Part shown: one piece after another, positions 46,432 to 58,500 of the stretch
Position numbering within the stretch: position 1 is the first letter of the stretch
How the letters are laid out: every line of letters starts with the position of its first letter
DNA from: Calendula officinalis
Lineage: Eukaryota > Streptophyta > Magnoliopsida > Asterales > Asteraceae
DNA length: 64,000 nucleotides
Direction of reading: 5' to 3'
Assembly: GCA_963853835.1 (NCBI GenBank)
Contig: OY970825.1
Span: 39,280,908-39,344,907 of the forward strand
The notes under the pieces: generated by a model
Seen by the model: only the letters and a program-made list of their open reading frames with translations
Database searches by the model: none
Told to the model about the DNA's origin: nothing
Made by a program: the position numbers and the translations under genes

Positions 46432-48060
46432 TAGTATTGTTTATTAAATCTCAATTGAGAAAGACCTTTTTATCCTTTGTTAAAGTTCATATGTAGCAAT
46501 TATTAATAAGTCTTTTGTTGAACATCATACTTACTATAATAAATATTAGATATCTTGTTGATTTTAACTTTGTATCAAAACCATACACTGTCATCTCATT
46601 TTTAAGGCAATTATTATGAGCGTCTACAGATGGAGTTCAATGCCTTGTTACAATTTCTCAAGAAACTCTATTTCGGAAGATTTTTATTAGTGGATTTTGG
46701 ATATTCTTTCAAGTTATATCAAATGTTCTTCCAATCATGAGGTTTTATCAAATCAATCAAAAATTATATTTAGAGAAAATTATACGAAACTCGCCTTTTG
46801 GACTTTTGTAATAAACAAATATAAAGAACTATGTATGTAATAAGTAGTAAATTATATGGATCATCCGTGAAATCTATACTATTAATTAATTTTCTTTTTC
46901 TTTTATTTCTCTTTTATCTTTATACTTCAACCACCTATAGACTCACCACTCATCTCTATTTCTTTGATTTTAAATCTCAGTCAAACACCATTATTATAAA
47001 CACAATCTTACCTCTTTCTCTTTGATTTCCGCTGACGCAAAAAATTTGTCGGCCATACATTCCCCCCTAAGAAATATCTCTCTCTCTCTCTCTCTCATTC
47101 GAAAACATAAATACCATTATCATCTTCACTTTGCAGTAAATATTTATTAGAAACTGTCGATTATGCTAAGTCACACACACTTCTCTGTTAATCCCGCCGA
47201 TCGCGTCTGCAAAACATCAACTCTTCTGGGAGCCTGAATTTGCAATCGATTTTCAGGATTAGGGTTTAAAAGATAGGGGCTTTTATCGATTTTACAGGTT
47301 TACGGTTTCATCAATGTAGGGTTCCGCAACCTCCGGCGTCATAACCCTCTGCTGCAACCTGCAAATGTGTAAGGTCGTAGGAAGTTGCTGGTTGAGGTGG
47401 GTCTGCAAGTGGTAGAAGAACATGGATAAAAGAAAATAAAAAAAAGAAATCAATTAATGAATTAATTTTAACGAATGATCTTTGTGGTTTGCCACTTATT
47501 ACACGTGAAGACATGTATATCTTCGTTTATTACAAAAGGGTGGTTTGGTCATTAAAAAAAATTAACAACCATAGGGACCACCAATGTAACAAACTACATA
47601 CATAGAAGATGTGTAATGTAATAAACATTATTAAAGGATTGTAGTTGTAATAACTGCATGTAATTTTCTTGTATTTTCTAGACCAAAATCATATTATGTT
47701 AATTAGTATTTATAAATAGAAATGATATTTATTCCAACCATGTATTCATATGTATTTTTCTACTCACTTGATAAGATGACATGTATAAGGTACTAATTTT
47801 TTCTCTCAGTAATATTTCTTGATTTTAACACATTCTTGATCCGATGAGTAAAAAAATTAATAAAAACAAATGATGATAATAAGCAATACAATTACTCTTT
47901 ATAAAATACCCTACTCAATTCAACAATAACATCCCTACTTTAAAATTTTAAAACATGGTAATGTTTACATTATATTCCAGAAAGGACAAATAAAGAGATA
48001 AGCATTGGATTAATTATTTAAATGTTGATAATTTATTATAGGGTTTTGTTAATAACAGCC
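46432..48060. other. Non-coding stretch with a (CT)n tract
   Basis: (CT)n lies at about 47070-47096, followed by C-rich, UTR-like sequence to about 47420. No coding sequence is recognised. Confidence 0.45.
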
Positions 48061-48125
48061 ACCGGTGGTGGTGGTGGCTGACAGTGAAGGAGCTGGTGGT
48101 AATGGGGCTGGTGGTGGTATTGATG

Positions 48126-49542
48126 TATCGAAGCACATGTGCTTCACTAAAACACAACATATTACTTCGAAACATATGTGCTTCAGGTCACGAAACACAT
48201 GTGCTTCAGGTCACGAAACACATGTGCTTCAGGTCACGAAACACATGTGCTTCAGGTCACGAAAAACATGTGCTTCACTACAAAGAAAAAAAATCAAAAC
48301 AAGTGACGAACATATCATTATAAAGCACGTGTGCTTCATAAAGCCAAACACATGTGTTTTTGTTCCTGAACATATGAAACTTACAAGCAAGTCATTTGTG
48401 TTTGAATCACGAAGCACATGTGCTTTAGGTCACGAAATACATATGCTTCACTACACAAGAAAAAAAATCCAAACAAGTGGCGAACATATCATTATGAAGC
48501 ACATGCGTTTCATAAAGCCAAGCACATGTGTTTTTGTTCCAGAACACATGTAACTTAGAAGGAAGTCATTTGAGTTTGAATCACGAAGCACATGTGCTTG
48601 ACGTTATGAAACACATGTGCTTCACTACACAAGAAAAAAAAAATCAAAACAAGTGACGAACATATCATTATGAAGCACATGTGCTTCATAAAGCCAAGCA
48701 CATGTGTTTTTGTTCCTGAACTTACAAACAAGTCATTTGTGTTTGAATCACGAAGCATATGTGCTTGACGTTATGAAGCACATGTGCTTCACTAACAAGA
48801 AAAATAATCAAAACAAGTGACGAACATATCATTATGAAGTACATGTGTTACATAAAGCCAAGCACATGTGTTTTTATTCCTGAACACATTTAACTAACAA
48901 GCAAGTTATTTGTGTATGAATCACGAAGCACATGTGCTTGACGGTATGAAGCACATGTGCTTCATTACTTGAAACACATCTGCTTGGCTGTACATATACA
49001 CTCCTTTATTTTCAAAACACATGTGTTTCAAGCACATGTGCTTCCAGTCATGACCACCACCACCGGTCACCACCGCTGGCGGCCACCTCCTTTATTTGTG
49101 TATGAATCACGAAGCACATGTGCTTGACGTTATGAAGCACATGTGCTTCATTACTTGAAACACATGTGCTTGGCTGTACATATACACTCGTTTATTTTCA
49201 AAACACATGTGTTTCAAGCACATGTGCTTACAGTCACGACCACCACCACCGGTCACCACCGCCGGCGGTCACCTCCTTTATTTGTGTAAGAATCATGAAG
49301 CACATGTGCTTGACGTTATGAAGCACATATGCTTCATTACTTGAAACACATGTGATTGGCTGTACATATACACTCCTTTATTTTCAAAACACATGTGTTT
49401 CAAGCACATGTGCTTCCAGTCACGACCACCACCACCGGTCACCACCGCCGGCGGCCACCTCCGGCCGCCCGCCGCCGCCGACCGCTGCCGACCGCCGCCG
49501 CCGTCCGCCGTCTCCGGCCGCCGGAGAAGCACATGTGCTTGT
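48126..49542. repeat. CACATGTG palindrome array
   Basis: I count about 27 exact CACATGTG octamers and about a dozen one-base variants in 1.4 kb, mostly inside longer palindromes such as ATGAAGCACATGTGCTTCAT. Two higher-order layers are visible. Units of about 165-190 bases (containing GACGAACATATCATTATGAAG) repeat at about 48300-48900. Units of about 186 bases (containing GGCTGTACATATACACTC and a CACCACCACCGGTCACCACC block) repeat three times at about 48915-49470. It ends in a G/C-rich CCG tract. Frames across it yield only repeats of KHMCF/HVLQ and are unlikely to be genes. Confidence 0.95.
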
Positions 49543-49608
49543 AGTGGTGGTGGTGGTTTTGAATCTTGATCTTAACCATTGATTTTTCTTGATCCAAGGG
49601 CTAATAAA

Positions 49609-51312
49609 TGTCCCTTGGGACTTGATAAAATTAATAGACTACCTTGAACATTTCACTAACATTAAAATCCATAACAAAATCATTTGTAATTATTAACAAG
49701 TGCCAAAACCGGTGTTACAATAATATCAAATCTATACTCCAAGGGAATCAAATAAGTACACCGAGATTAACCATCCAATGCTATAACTACGGGCCGCCGA
49801 GTCTTTAGCTCCCGAACGTGAGTACATAGACATAAAAGGAAACGTAGGACGTGAGACAAAATTGTCTCGTGAGAAACATGAGTTTTAGACCCGGTTATAA
49901 TCATTTGCAAATAAACAATATTTAAATAAATATCATATTGCACATAAGTCAAACATAACATCGAGCTTGCCCTAAGCTCACACATACGCAATGGGTCATC
50001 CCGAAGCAACTCCCCCGATGTGGGTTATCATCAAAGATCTCATGGTAATTGGGATTCTCCCAAACTTACTGTGATCATCACTCCCCCGTCTCGCGGGTTA
50101 TCGTAATCCCCCTTTTTATCGGGTTAGCATAATCCCTCGAATGTCGGGTTATCGTTCACTTAGATATACTACCCTTGCGCAGGGAGGTACCGCCCCAAGT
50201 AGTAACCTTAACTCCCCCACGAATGGGTTATCAATTCTGGATATTTGACTAACACATAATTGGTCCATCAAACATGAGCCTTAGCTCCAATTCACTCATC
50301 ATTTCAACAAGTCAATCTCACAATTAATTTCATAACATATAAACATTTCAATCAATTTCTTTATCAAAAACATTTATTCAATAAAGACTCTTTCAATCAT
50401 TTTAATCATTAAAAATCGTTTTACTATGTACTCAGAAAAGATCACATGTACTCACCTTAGCAATGCTATCCAATACTTGTGTTCAACAACACAAATCCTT
50501 ACTTCCCAATCAAGGAAGTACTTCCAATCTCAAGATCTTCTTGACCTAATACCATCATCAACACAACAACTAGTTATTAGCCATCACTAATCTATCCAAT
50601 TTAACATTCCGAACCACCAAGTTCATACAACTTGGTGGAATCTTAAACCCTAGTTCAAGATTTCTATCCATAAAACTCAAATCTAGCTTGTACACATTGA
50701 TTACAAGCTTACCATGAGTGTTTTACACTCAAGTTTGGCCATCTTCCCCAAAGATGACATGGTAGGTTGTCCAACACACCATTGATACCCAAATAGAGCT
50801 CAAAATACCAAAGAGATGCATAAACTAACAAGGATTCTTACCTTAAATCAATAATCTCCAAGGAATATGAAGATTTGAGCTCAAGAACACCAACAATCGT
50901 GCACTTCTTCCAAAATAACGGCTGATAGGGTATTAGGGGTGTAGGTGTCTAAACCCTAGCCTCAAACCCGTTTTTATGAACCTGACACAGTTCGTGATCG
51001 CGAACTGGAGTTCGCGTCGCGAACTTCCCGCGTCGGGAACACTTCGCGATCGGGAGCAGGTCGTGAACTCCGATCATCGAAAACTCAAAATCTCTGTTTG
51101 ATGTTCACGATCGCAAACTATAGTTCGCGTCGTGAACTGCTTCAGGCAGCTGGGCTGCAACTTTTTGTTGTCTAAACCAGCCTGGTTTCGACCTTAACCA
51201 TTTCAAACGGTGTCCAAATGACAGGAAACAAATTACTACGGTTCTGAAATGAATTATCCATAATTATTATATTTTTGTACAATTTATTTATTTACAAATT
51301 TCGGTCGTTACA
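49609..51312 (-). mobile_element. LTR B, related to solo LTRs A and C (left end uncertain)
   Basis: The right end CGGTCGTTACA at 51312 and the TTTATTTATTTACAAATTTC block match LTR A. Shared internal blocks include CGTGAGACAAAAT...GTCTCGTGAGA...GTTTTAGACCC and the CG-palindrome cluster (GTTCGCGTCGCGAAC, about 50990-51145). The left end is placed at TGTCCCTTGGG only by spacing. No target duplication was found, so it may be truncated. Confidence 0.7.
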
Positions 51313-51577
51313 GTATATATATGGATTCTACCACACCTAACACCACTGCTATAGGCTATTTCTGGTCGCGCCTTTTAGAACCGTGACATGTAGTTTATCA
51401 GTCAAACTAAATGTGTTTGTTGTCAAATTTGTTATAGGTGGATGCAAGCGGGACTTTTGGATTTCTGCATAAAAGTTTCATTATTAGCGGTATGAAATTA
51501 CTTCAAACATATAATTAATATGAGTTGAAGTGATCGCATATATATGCTTAATGGATGTAAATTACATATGATTTTAT
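51313..51577 (+). other. Short spacer with an exon-like block
   Basis: Between TTATAG and GTATGA lies an in-frame 53-base block (VDASGTFGFLHKSFIIS; about 51437-51490). See the finding on a possible gene interrupted by the copia element. Confidence 0.3.
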
Positions 51578-51736
51578 TGGAAATCAATTGTTTCATCCCT
51601 TTGAATGGTTACAATATACATGATATATATACTAGACTAGACTAACTAACTAGGGAAAGATAATCACTATCTAAATACAATATTCTAATCAATCTTTATC
51701 TAATATACAAAAGATATGTACAATGTTTAATACACC

Positions 51737-54700
51737 CCCTCAGTATTAACGCTTGTCTTGCGGACGTTGAGGGTGTATCGAAAAGTAAGAAATAGCCGCG
51801 AATTGATGAGAGGATGGAACATGAAGGACACGAATCTATCCAAGTCAAACTTTCTCTCGAACAAAGTGAAGGTCAATTTCAACGTTTTTTTTCTTTGATG
51901 TTGAACAGGATTTCCAATTAGATAAATCGCGGAAACATTATCGCAAAATATGACCGTAGATCGTTTAATGGGCAGTTGAAGTTCTAGAAGTAGATTTCGA
52001 ACCCAAGTTGTTTCTGCTACGGTATTAGCGACAGCTCGGTACTCCGCCTCTGCGCTGGATCGTGAAACGGTTGGTTGGCGCTTTGAGGACCAGGAGATGA
52101 GATTGTCACCGAGAAATACACAGTACCCTGAATTTGATCGTCTAGAATCTGGGCATCCCGCCCAATCGGCATCCGAATAGGCTGTAAGGGTATGTGTTGC
52201 TGATGAGGATATACTTAGACCATGATCAATAGTACCTTTAACGTAGCGTAGCACCCGTTTTAGAAAATTAGAATGTGGATCGCGTGGAGAATGCATAAAT
52301 AAACAAATTTGTTGAACGGCATATGCGATGTCTGGATGGGTGATGGTCAAGTATTGTAGCGCTCGACTAATTGGCGATACAGTTGCGGACTGGACATGAG
52401 TGGACCGCATGTGTGGCACTCAATTTTCCGAAAGTGTCAACGGGTGTGGTTGTAGGGTTGCATGAAGTCATCTTAGCCCGTGACAAAATTTCCTTTGCGT
52501 ATTGTGATTGTGATAGAAACAAGCCAGTTTTATCACGAGTAACATTGATGCCAAGAAAATGATAAAGTGGTCCCAAATTTGTCATAGCAAACTCATTTGA
52601 CAAAGTATGTATAATAGTGGTTAGTAATGATTGTTTTGAGGCCGTTAAAATAATATCATCCACATAGAGTAATAAATATGTCGTTTCGCGGCCATGGTTA
52701 AGTATAAATAGGGATGTATCACACTTGCTGCTGACGAACCCCTTTGTCTGTAGAAAAGTTACAAACATGTGGTACCATGCCCGGGGAGCCTGTTAAGGTC
52801 GTATAGGGATTTGCGTAATCGACACACATGGTGTGGATTCTGTTTGTCAACAAACCCGGGCGGTTGATGCATAAAAACGGTCTCAGTGAGATGTCCATGG
52901 AGAAAAGCGTTTTTCACATCAAGTTGGTGAATAGGCCATGATCGTGATGCTGGAAGACTGAGAACCGCGCGAATAGTAGTGGGTTTGACCACAGGGCTAA
53001 ATGTTTCGCAACAATCAATACCAACCTGTTGACTTTTTCCATTTACTACAAGCCGTGCCTTGTAGCGTTGAAGAGTACCATCTGAGTTAAATTTATGCCG
53101 AAATAACCACATGCATCAAATTATCGGTGCGTCAGATGGTCTCGGTACTAACTCCCACGTATCGTTAGTTTTTAGCGCCCTAAATTCGTCGTTCATGGCA
53201 GCATTCCAGTTGGGATCTAGCATGGCATCGCGGGGTGATTTGGGTATGGGAGATATGGGTGGTTTTGCGGTGGTGTGGAGGTTAGGGATGTGGCGGGGTT
53301 TGTGGATGCCGTGTTGGGATCGCATTTGCATGGGGTGGGTGGGAGGTGGTGGTGGGGGCGGAACGGGAATGTTGGGCTGCGGAGGTGGTATCGGTGGGGA
53401 GTGAGTGGAGGCAGAAGGTTGAGTGGGGTGGTGGATTGGTGTCGGGTTGGGTGGTGTCGGGTGGGGTGGTATCGGGTGGGGCAGTGGTGAAGGTCGAGGC
53501 TGCGGTGGTGGCTGAGGTGGGTTGGGAGGTGGATTTATCGGTGGTGGCGGAGGAGGATTAGGAGGAGAAGGGGTTGGTTGATTGTGGTGGTTGGGGGGGG
53601 GGGCTGGGGGGTGGGTTGGATATGATGTCGTCATATAGTTGAGGTGGGAAGGTGTCTAGGAAGGAGTATGCGGAAGGTGTGAGTGGGTTGGGGCCGGCAA
53701 ACGGGAAGGTGGACTCGTCAAAGTTAACGTGTCGGGATATTATGACTTTGCCGGTGGAGAGGTCTAGACAACGGTAACCTCGAGATTGAGGTTGATACCC
53801 GAGGAAGACACAAAGGGATGAGCGAGTGGCTAATTTGTGAGGGCGTTTGGCGGATTGGTTTGGGTAGCAAGCACAACCGAAAACATGCAAATGGTCGAGG
53901 GAAGGGTTGCGAAGGAACAAGGCGGAAGTTGGGGATTTATTGGTGAGTGTTTTGGTGGGTAATATGTTGGGTAAGTATGTGGCGGTGTGAAGTGCCTCAA
54001 CCCAAAGGACGGTGGCAGTGAGGCGTGGAGAGGAGGGAAAGGACAATTTCATTGAGGCGACGAAGCATTCGTTCCGCTTTACCGTTTTGTGGGGAGGTTT
54101 GAGGGCAAGAAAAGCGGAAATTAAGGCCGACGGTGTTTGCAAAGGTGTGGAATTCATTGTTATCAAAATCTTTTCCTAAGTCAAATTGGAACAATTTTAT
54201 AGGTATACCGAATTGTGTTTTGATGAGTTGATAAAATTGTTTAAGTTTTGCAAAGGTTTCGAATTTTGTTTTTAGTGGGTATACCCAAACGAATTATGTA
54301 AAATTATCAATTAAGACAAGGTAGTATTTGTAGCCACTTTTACTTAATATGGGTGATGTCCAAAGATCACTATGAATAATATCAAAGGGAAGAAAAGTAC
54401 GAGAATTAGAATCACTAAAAGGTAAACGCTTGTGTTTAATTATCTGACAATAATTGCATAAATGGGAGTTAGGCTCCTTACAAAAAATAAAAAACCTAGA
54501 ACGAAGGGTAGACAAAATAGAACCGCCGGGATGACCCAGACGGTTGTGCCATATCGTGGCAGATCTGGCGGTAAAACAGGTGGGTGAGGCGCCGGTGGAA
54601 GAGACGCCAGTAAAGAACGGGTAGAGATCACCCGTACTGTTGATCCTCTTGAGCAGGTTCCCATCCTTGAGATCCTTAATAGAAAAGCCAAAAGGGTCAA

Positions 54701-57699
54701 ATTCAATAGATGCCCAATTATCAATAGTAAACTGACGAACGGAAATAAGGTTTTTAATGATGTGTGGTGTGTGAAGGATATTTTGTAAGCGGAGGATACA
54801 GTTGCCAATAGGGATGTGGGTGGAGCCAGATCCAACTACTGGAATACTGTTGCCAATACCTACAAAAATAGAGCGCACAGAATCACGATTAGTAGGGTTA
54901 GAAATCATACCAGAATCAGTCGTGAGGTGTGATGAAGCCCCGGTGTCCATGTACCAAGTCTGATCGGTCGGGGCATTAATGCTCATTGCCTGAAACGCAT
55001 GTCCAAGGTCCGATGGCTGAAGCGGGTTGTAATCCGTTATGTGTGCCTGACAGGCGAATGGTGGCGGCTGCGATTGACGTTGCTGCTGTCCAAATTGTTG
55101 CGGCATAGACCATGGGTTGAATGGAGGGTCGGACCATGGGTACGTCGGGTATGGGCACGGAGGTAGCTGCCATTGCGGAGGCCAAGGGGACCATTGCTGC
55201 CCACGGTTTTGATTGGGTGGACGATTTCCCGAGTTTCCCGAACCGCGGCCACGACCACGGTTGTTGTTATTGCGATTGTCACGACCCCTTTGGTGTGGGG
55301 GCGGTAAGCAGTGGGTGGCGGGTTGTTGCGATCGGGAAGAGTGGTATCGAGTTCCGGGTTCTTTGAGGTAACGAGTACGGCTGAAGATGCTGGTGGTTCG
55401 TCACGGCCGGCTTTACGATGTTTCACAAGTTCAAGCATGCTTTGAGCGGTCTCGATCGGGAAGAGGGGTATCGAATTCGGTCGGAAGACCGCGAACTAGT
55501 TGGAGAACTAGTCGATGTTCGGATACGGTGGCATTGATGTAACGACCCGAAATTTGTAAATAAATAAATTGTATAAAAATATGATAAATAAGGATAAATC
55601 GTTTAAAGAACGTAGAAATCGGTTTCGTGTCATTTGGAGACCGTATGAGAAAGTTATGGACGAAAGCGGGTCGAGACCTAGACCGAAAAGTGCAGCCCTG
55701 CTGTACAAGGGAAGTTCACGGCGTGAACTTTAGTTCACGATCGTGAACTCCCTACAGGGATTTTTGTATCTGGCGTTCGAAGTTCACGTTCAGATAGCGA
55801 TCGGGAAGTGGTCACGAAGCGCAAAGTTCACGGCGTGAACTTAGTTCACGCCGTGAACTCATGTCGCCTGCAATAAATTCGGGTTTTAGCTTATTTAATG
55901 CAATAGTAAACCCCTAGTTTCTTCCATTGGCGATTTTTTGAGTGCAAGTGCTGATCTTGGTTGATTTCTCCATCAAAGCTTGATAGATTTCACTCCTAAG
56001 TGAAGATTAAAGGTATATCTTCACTCCTTGATCTTTGTAGCTTTAGATCTATGTATTTTGATGGATGGGTTTGAAACCCTAGTTATTAGGGGTTATGGTT
56101 TATGGTGAATAAATGATGTATACATTTAATAGATGGTATTTTAAGAAAGGAAAACAAGTGTATGATTAAGATTTGTAAGAATCTTAAGGGTTGGTTAAAC
56201 CTAGGGTTTGGTAAATCACCATAATTGGGGGAAAGTGTTAGTTGATGGTATCTAGTGATAAGTGGATACATTATTAGTAGTATGTGATGTTGAACATTGT
56301 ATGATTGTTGTATTAGGCTTTTGGTGAAGCCTTGGAAGTTTGACCGAATTGTGGAAGCAAGAGTTTTGGTGTCAAGAACACGGTTGGAGCATTAATTGCT
56401 AAGGTGAGCATGTGTGGAAATTTACTGAGTACATAGTCTATGAAATACATTTTTATTACTTGTGTTGTGGTCTATTTGCTTAATTGTGTAGACTAGTAGT
56501 TGATAGTTGGTTATACCGATAACAGTATTGAACTAACTTGTTCGATGATAGACGTGATAGCCGAGAGCTAGATTGACATAACCATTGAGTTATGATATGT
56601 TGAGATGATGTGATGATGCGGGGGACCCCCAGTCATGAGGTGTGGTGTGAGGGGCAGTTGGGTGGATTCCCATCGACTCAACCACGGTAGTAGTCTTGCT
56701 AACTGGAGGTAGTCCGGTGAGTAAGGCAGGTATCGGTAGATTGGGCGAATCCCTCTTGCCGGTATCTTGAGGCTTATTAATGGCGATGGATTTCGGTTAA
56801 TAAGTCAATGTGGTTCTAGTTAGTTCGGGGGCACCCGATAACTAGGTATGATTGCTAGGAAAGCAAAGTATTAGAGTCACAATAGGGTGACTAGATAGAC
56901 GGACGATTTACTTATATGTTAGCTTATATGCTCTATGATTACTATTATTATTGGGTCCAAACCCATGTAGCTCACGAGACGTTTTTATCTCACGTACTCC
57001 TTGTTGTTTTGCTATGTACTCAGGTTCAGGATCTTAGGTTTAGGTACGCATGGATAGAGATGCGGGGCCTAGAGTAGAAGAACTTTAGATTGGATTTATG
57101 CTTACCTTTGGTTTTGATCTATTTTGTAACACCAAACTTTATACTCTGATTTTCATACCAAAGGTTTTTGTAAATCCATATTTTTGGAATAGTTCTTCTA
57201 TTTATGAAAAATGATTTATTTTGGGCAAATGTTTTGTATTAAAATTTGAGGTGTTACAATCGACATCCTTTAATTGGGTGGCTAGGTCTCGAAGGCGTTG
57301 GCAGTATGCTTGCAGGGATGGCATAGCTTTGAGTTTTAGGATGTTGAATTCCTGTTCAAGGGCGGCGACACGAGCGCCCTTATTGTTCAAGAAGATGTTC
57401 TTGACACGTGTCCAGGCGGCGTAGGCGGTGGACTCATCTTCGAGGACCCGAGGGAGAAGATCATCGGATAAAGTACCGTAGATCCATTGAAGCACATGTG
57501 CATCAATTTCGGCCCAAGCAGCGTAGGCGGCATCCGCGGCGGCAGGTGCGGTTGTTTGTCGATGTGTGAGAGGACTTTGTACCCACGAGCATGAAGTTGG
57601 AAAAGCTTCACCCAAGCGGAGTACATAACCTTAGTACCATCGAGAACTCGGACCTTGTGTTGAATGTTGGAGACGGTGTAAACCGGATGATGTTTGGAA
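51737..57699 (-). pseudogene. copia polyprotein, broken
   Basis: Read leftwards: gag (57699-57258, resumed 55537 to about 55100), with helical segments such as YAAWTRVKNIFLNNKGARVA; protease (WYMDTGASSHLTT, about 54945); integrase (HNRLGHPGGS, CNYCQIIKHKRLPF, FDIIHSDLWTSP, NGKAERMLRRLNEI); a Pro-rich linker (53634-53230); RT (YKARLVVNGKSQQ, NAFLHGHL, YVDDIILTAS); RNase H (DADWAGCPDSRRS, SAEAEYRAV). The frame changes at least at about 57560, 55460, 54270, 54170, 52770 and 52400, so it cannot make a full protein. An LTR (55538-57257) lies in gag. Confidence 0.9.
55538..57257 (+). mobile_element. Solo LTR C in the copia gag gene
   Basis: The 1720-bp segment runs TGTAACGACCCGAAATTTG...GAGGTGTTACA. 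Flanks are ATTGA (55533-55537) and ATCGA (57258-57262), an imperfect 5-bp duplication. It is related to LTRs A and B in the opposite orientation, with CG palindromes at 55714-55858 (GTTCACGGCGTGAAC, GTTCACGATCGTGAAC) and one hairpin unit at 56816-56845. Confidence 0.88.
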
Positions 57700-57983
57700 T
57701 CGTTCGTCATGCTTGATGGTCGAAACCGGAATCATAGCAATGGGGACGAACGAATAAAAATTGAAGATCGTGATTCGACGGCTAGGGTTTTGGGAGGGTA
57801 GGGTTTTTAGGCTCTTGATACCATATTGGAAATCAATTGTTTCATCCCTTTGAATGGTTACAATATACATGATATATATACTAGACTAGACTAACTAGCT
57901 AGGGAAAGATAATCACTATCTAAATACAATATTCTAATCAATCTTTATCTAATATATAAAAGATATGTACAATGTTTAATAGA

Positions 57984-58154
57984 TTTGATGTTTAATTAAT
58001 GATGATAATCTTTAGGCTTGGTATTTCTACAAGGAATCAAGATGGATCATGAGAGTTTTTTTTACATTTATATTATTTTGGCTTGGAAGGTAATCGAGTT
58101 CCATATTACATTTTAGTCTCATCATTTTATGCCTTTCAGTCTTTCACAAACCAT
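57984..58154 (+). other. Spacer with an exon-like block
   Basis: After CTTTAG at about 58013 an open block (AWYFYKESRWIMRVFFTFIL) ends at GGAAG|GTAATC. It resembles a membrane-protein exon; the gene is not recognised with confidence. Confidence 0.3.
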
Positions 58155-58181
58155 GGGGCGATAGCCGAGTGGTAAGGGCTT
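58155..58181 (+). mobile_element. 5' end of a tRNA-derived SINE, cut by the next retroelement
   Basis: GGGGCGATAGCCGAGTGGTA (then AGGGCTT) has the A-box form of plant tRNA-like SINEs. No B-box follows because an LTR starts at 58182. The rest should lie beyond the right edge of that element. Confidence 0.5.
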
Positions 58182-58500
58182 TGAGTAAATTCATAGAGTG
58201 AAAAGCTTAAATCAACACAATCAATTCATAACTTGATTTTTGATGATGAATATGGAGGAAAAACTAGTGAAGATGGCTAGGGTTTTAGTGAGAGAAATAA
58301 GAGAGAGGGAGATAGAACAAATGCAGAGAATGATTCTTTGTTAATTGCAAGAGTTAAGGAATTAAGGCTTACACTATGGTTTATATACCATGGCCTTAAT
58401 TCCTAATTAGCTTAAGACTAATCCTAAGACTAACTAAAACAATATAAAATGTTACACATTGCCCCCTAGACTATTAATTACAACATTTTAATACCTGACA
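58182..58500 (-). repeat. 3' LTR of the coiled-coil retroelement
   Basis: On the minus strand it runs TGTCAGGTATTAAAATG...GAATTTACTCA, 319 bp. It has a TATA-like GGTATATAAACC in the middle. The left boundary rests on the TG/CA rule and on the SINE that it interrupts. Confidence 0.65.

Larger units (their letters stand above)
51578..57983 (-). mobile_element. Degenerate Ty1/copia element with short LTRs
   Basis: LTRs of 157 bp (51578-51734 and 57827-57983) differ at about three sites. The inner edge of the left LTR has a purine tract (CTGAGGGGGTG on the minus strand). The right LTR is followed by a tRNA-Met-type primer site (TGGTATCAAGAGC, 57811-57823). GATTTTAT lies directly left of the element; GATTTGAT lies at its right edge, overlapping the nominal LTR end by about 3 bases. 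The right outer base is GA, not CA, so the exact end is unsure. Without the nested LTR C the element would be 4.7 kb. Short LTRs and a compact pol suggest an Ale/Retrofit-like copia lineage. Confidence 0.88.

Noticed and set aside
48065..48553. 162-residue frame with repeated KHMCF/HVLQ
   Set aside because: Composition follows the CACATGTG array, and the same array is open in several frames, so this is repeat translation.
51338..51380. CACTGCTATAGGCTATTTCTG as a second CACTA end
   Set aside because: The start resembles a CACTA TIR but no inverted partner or 3-bp duplication was found.
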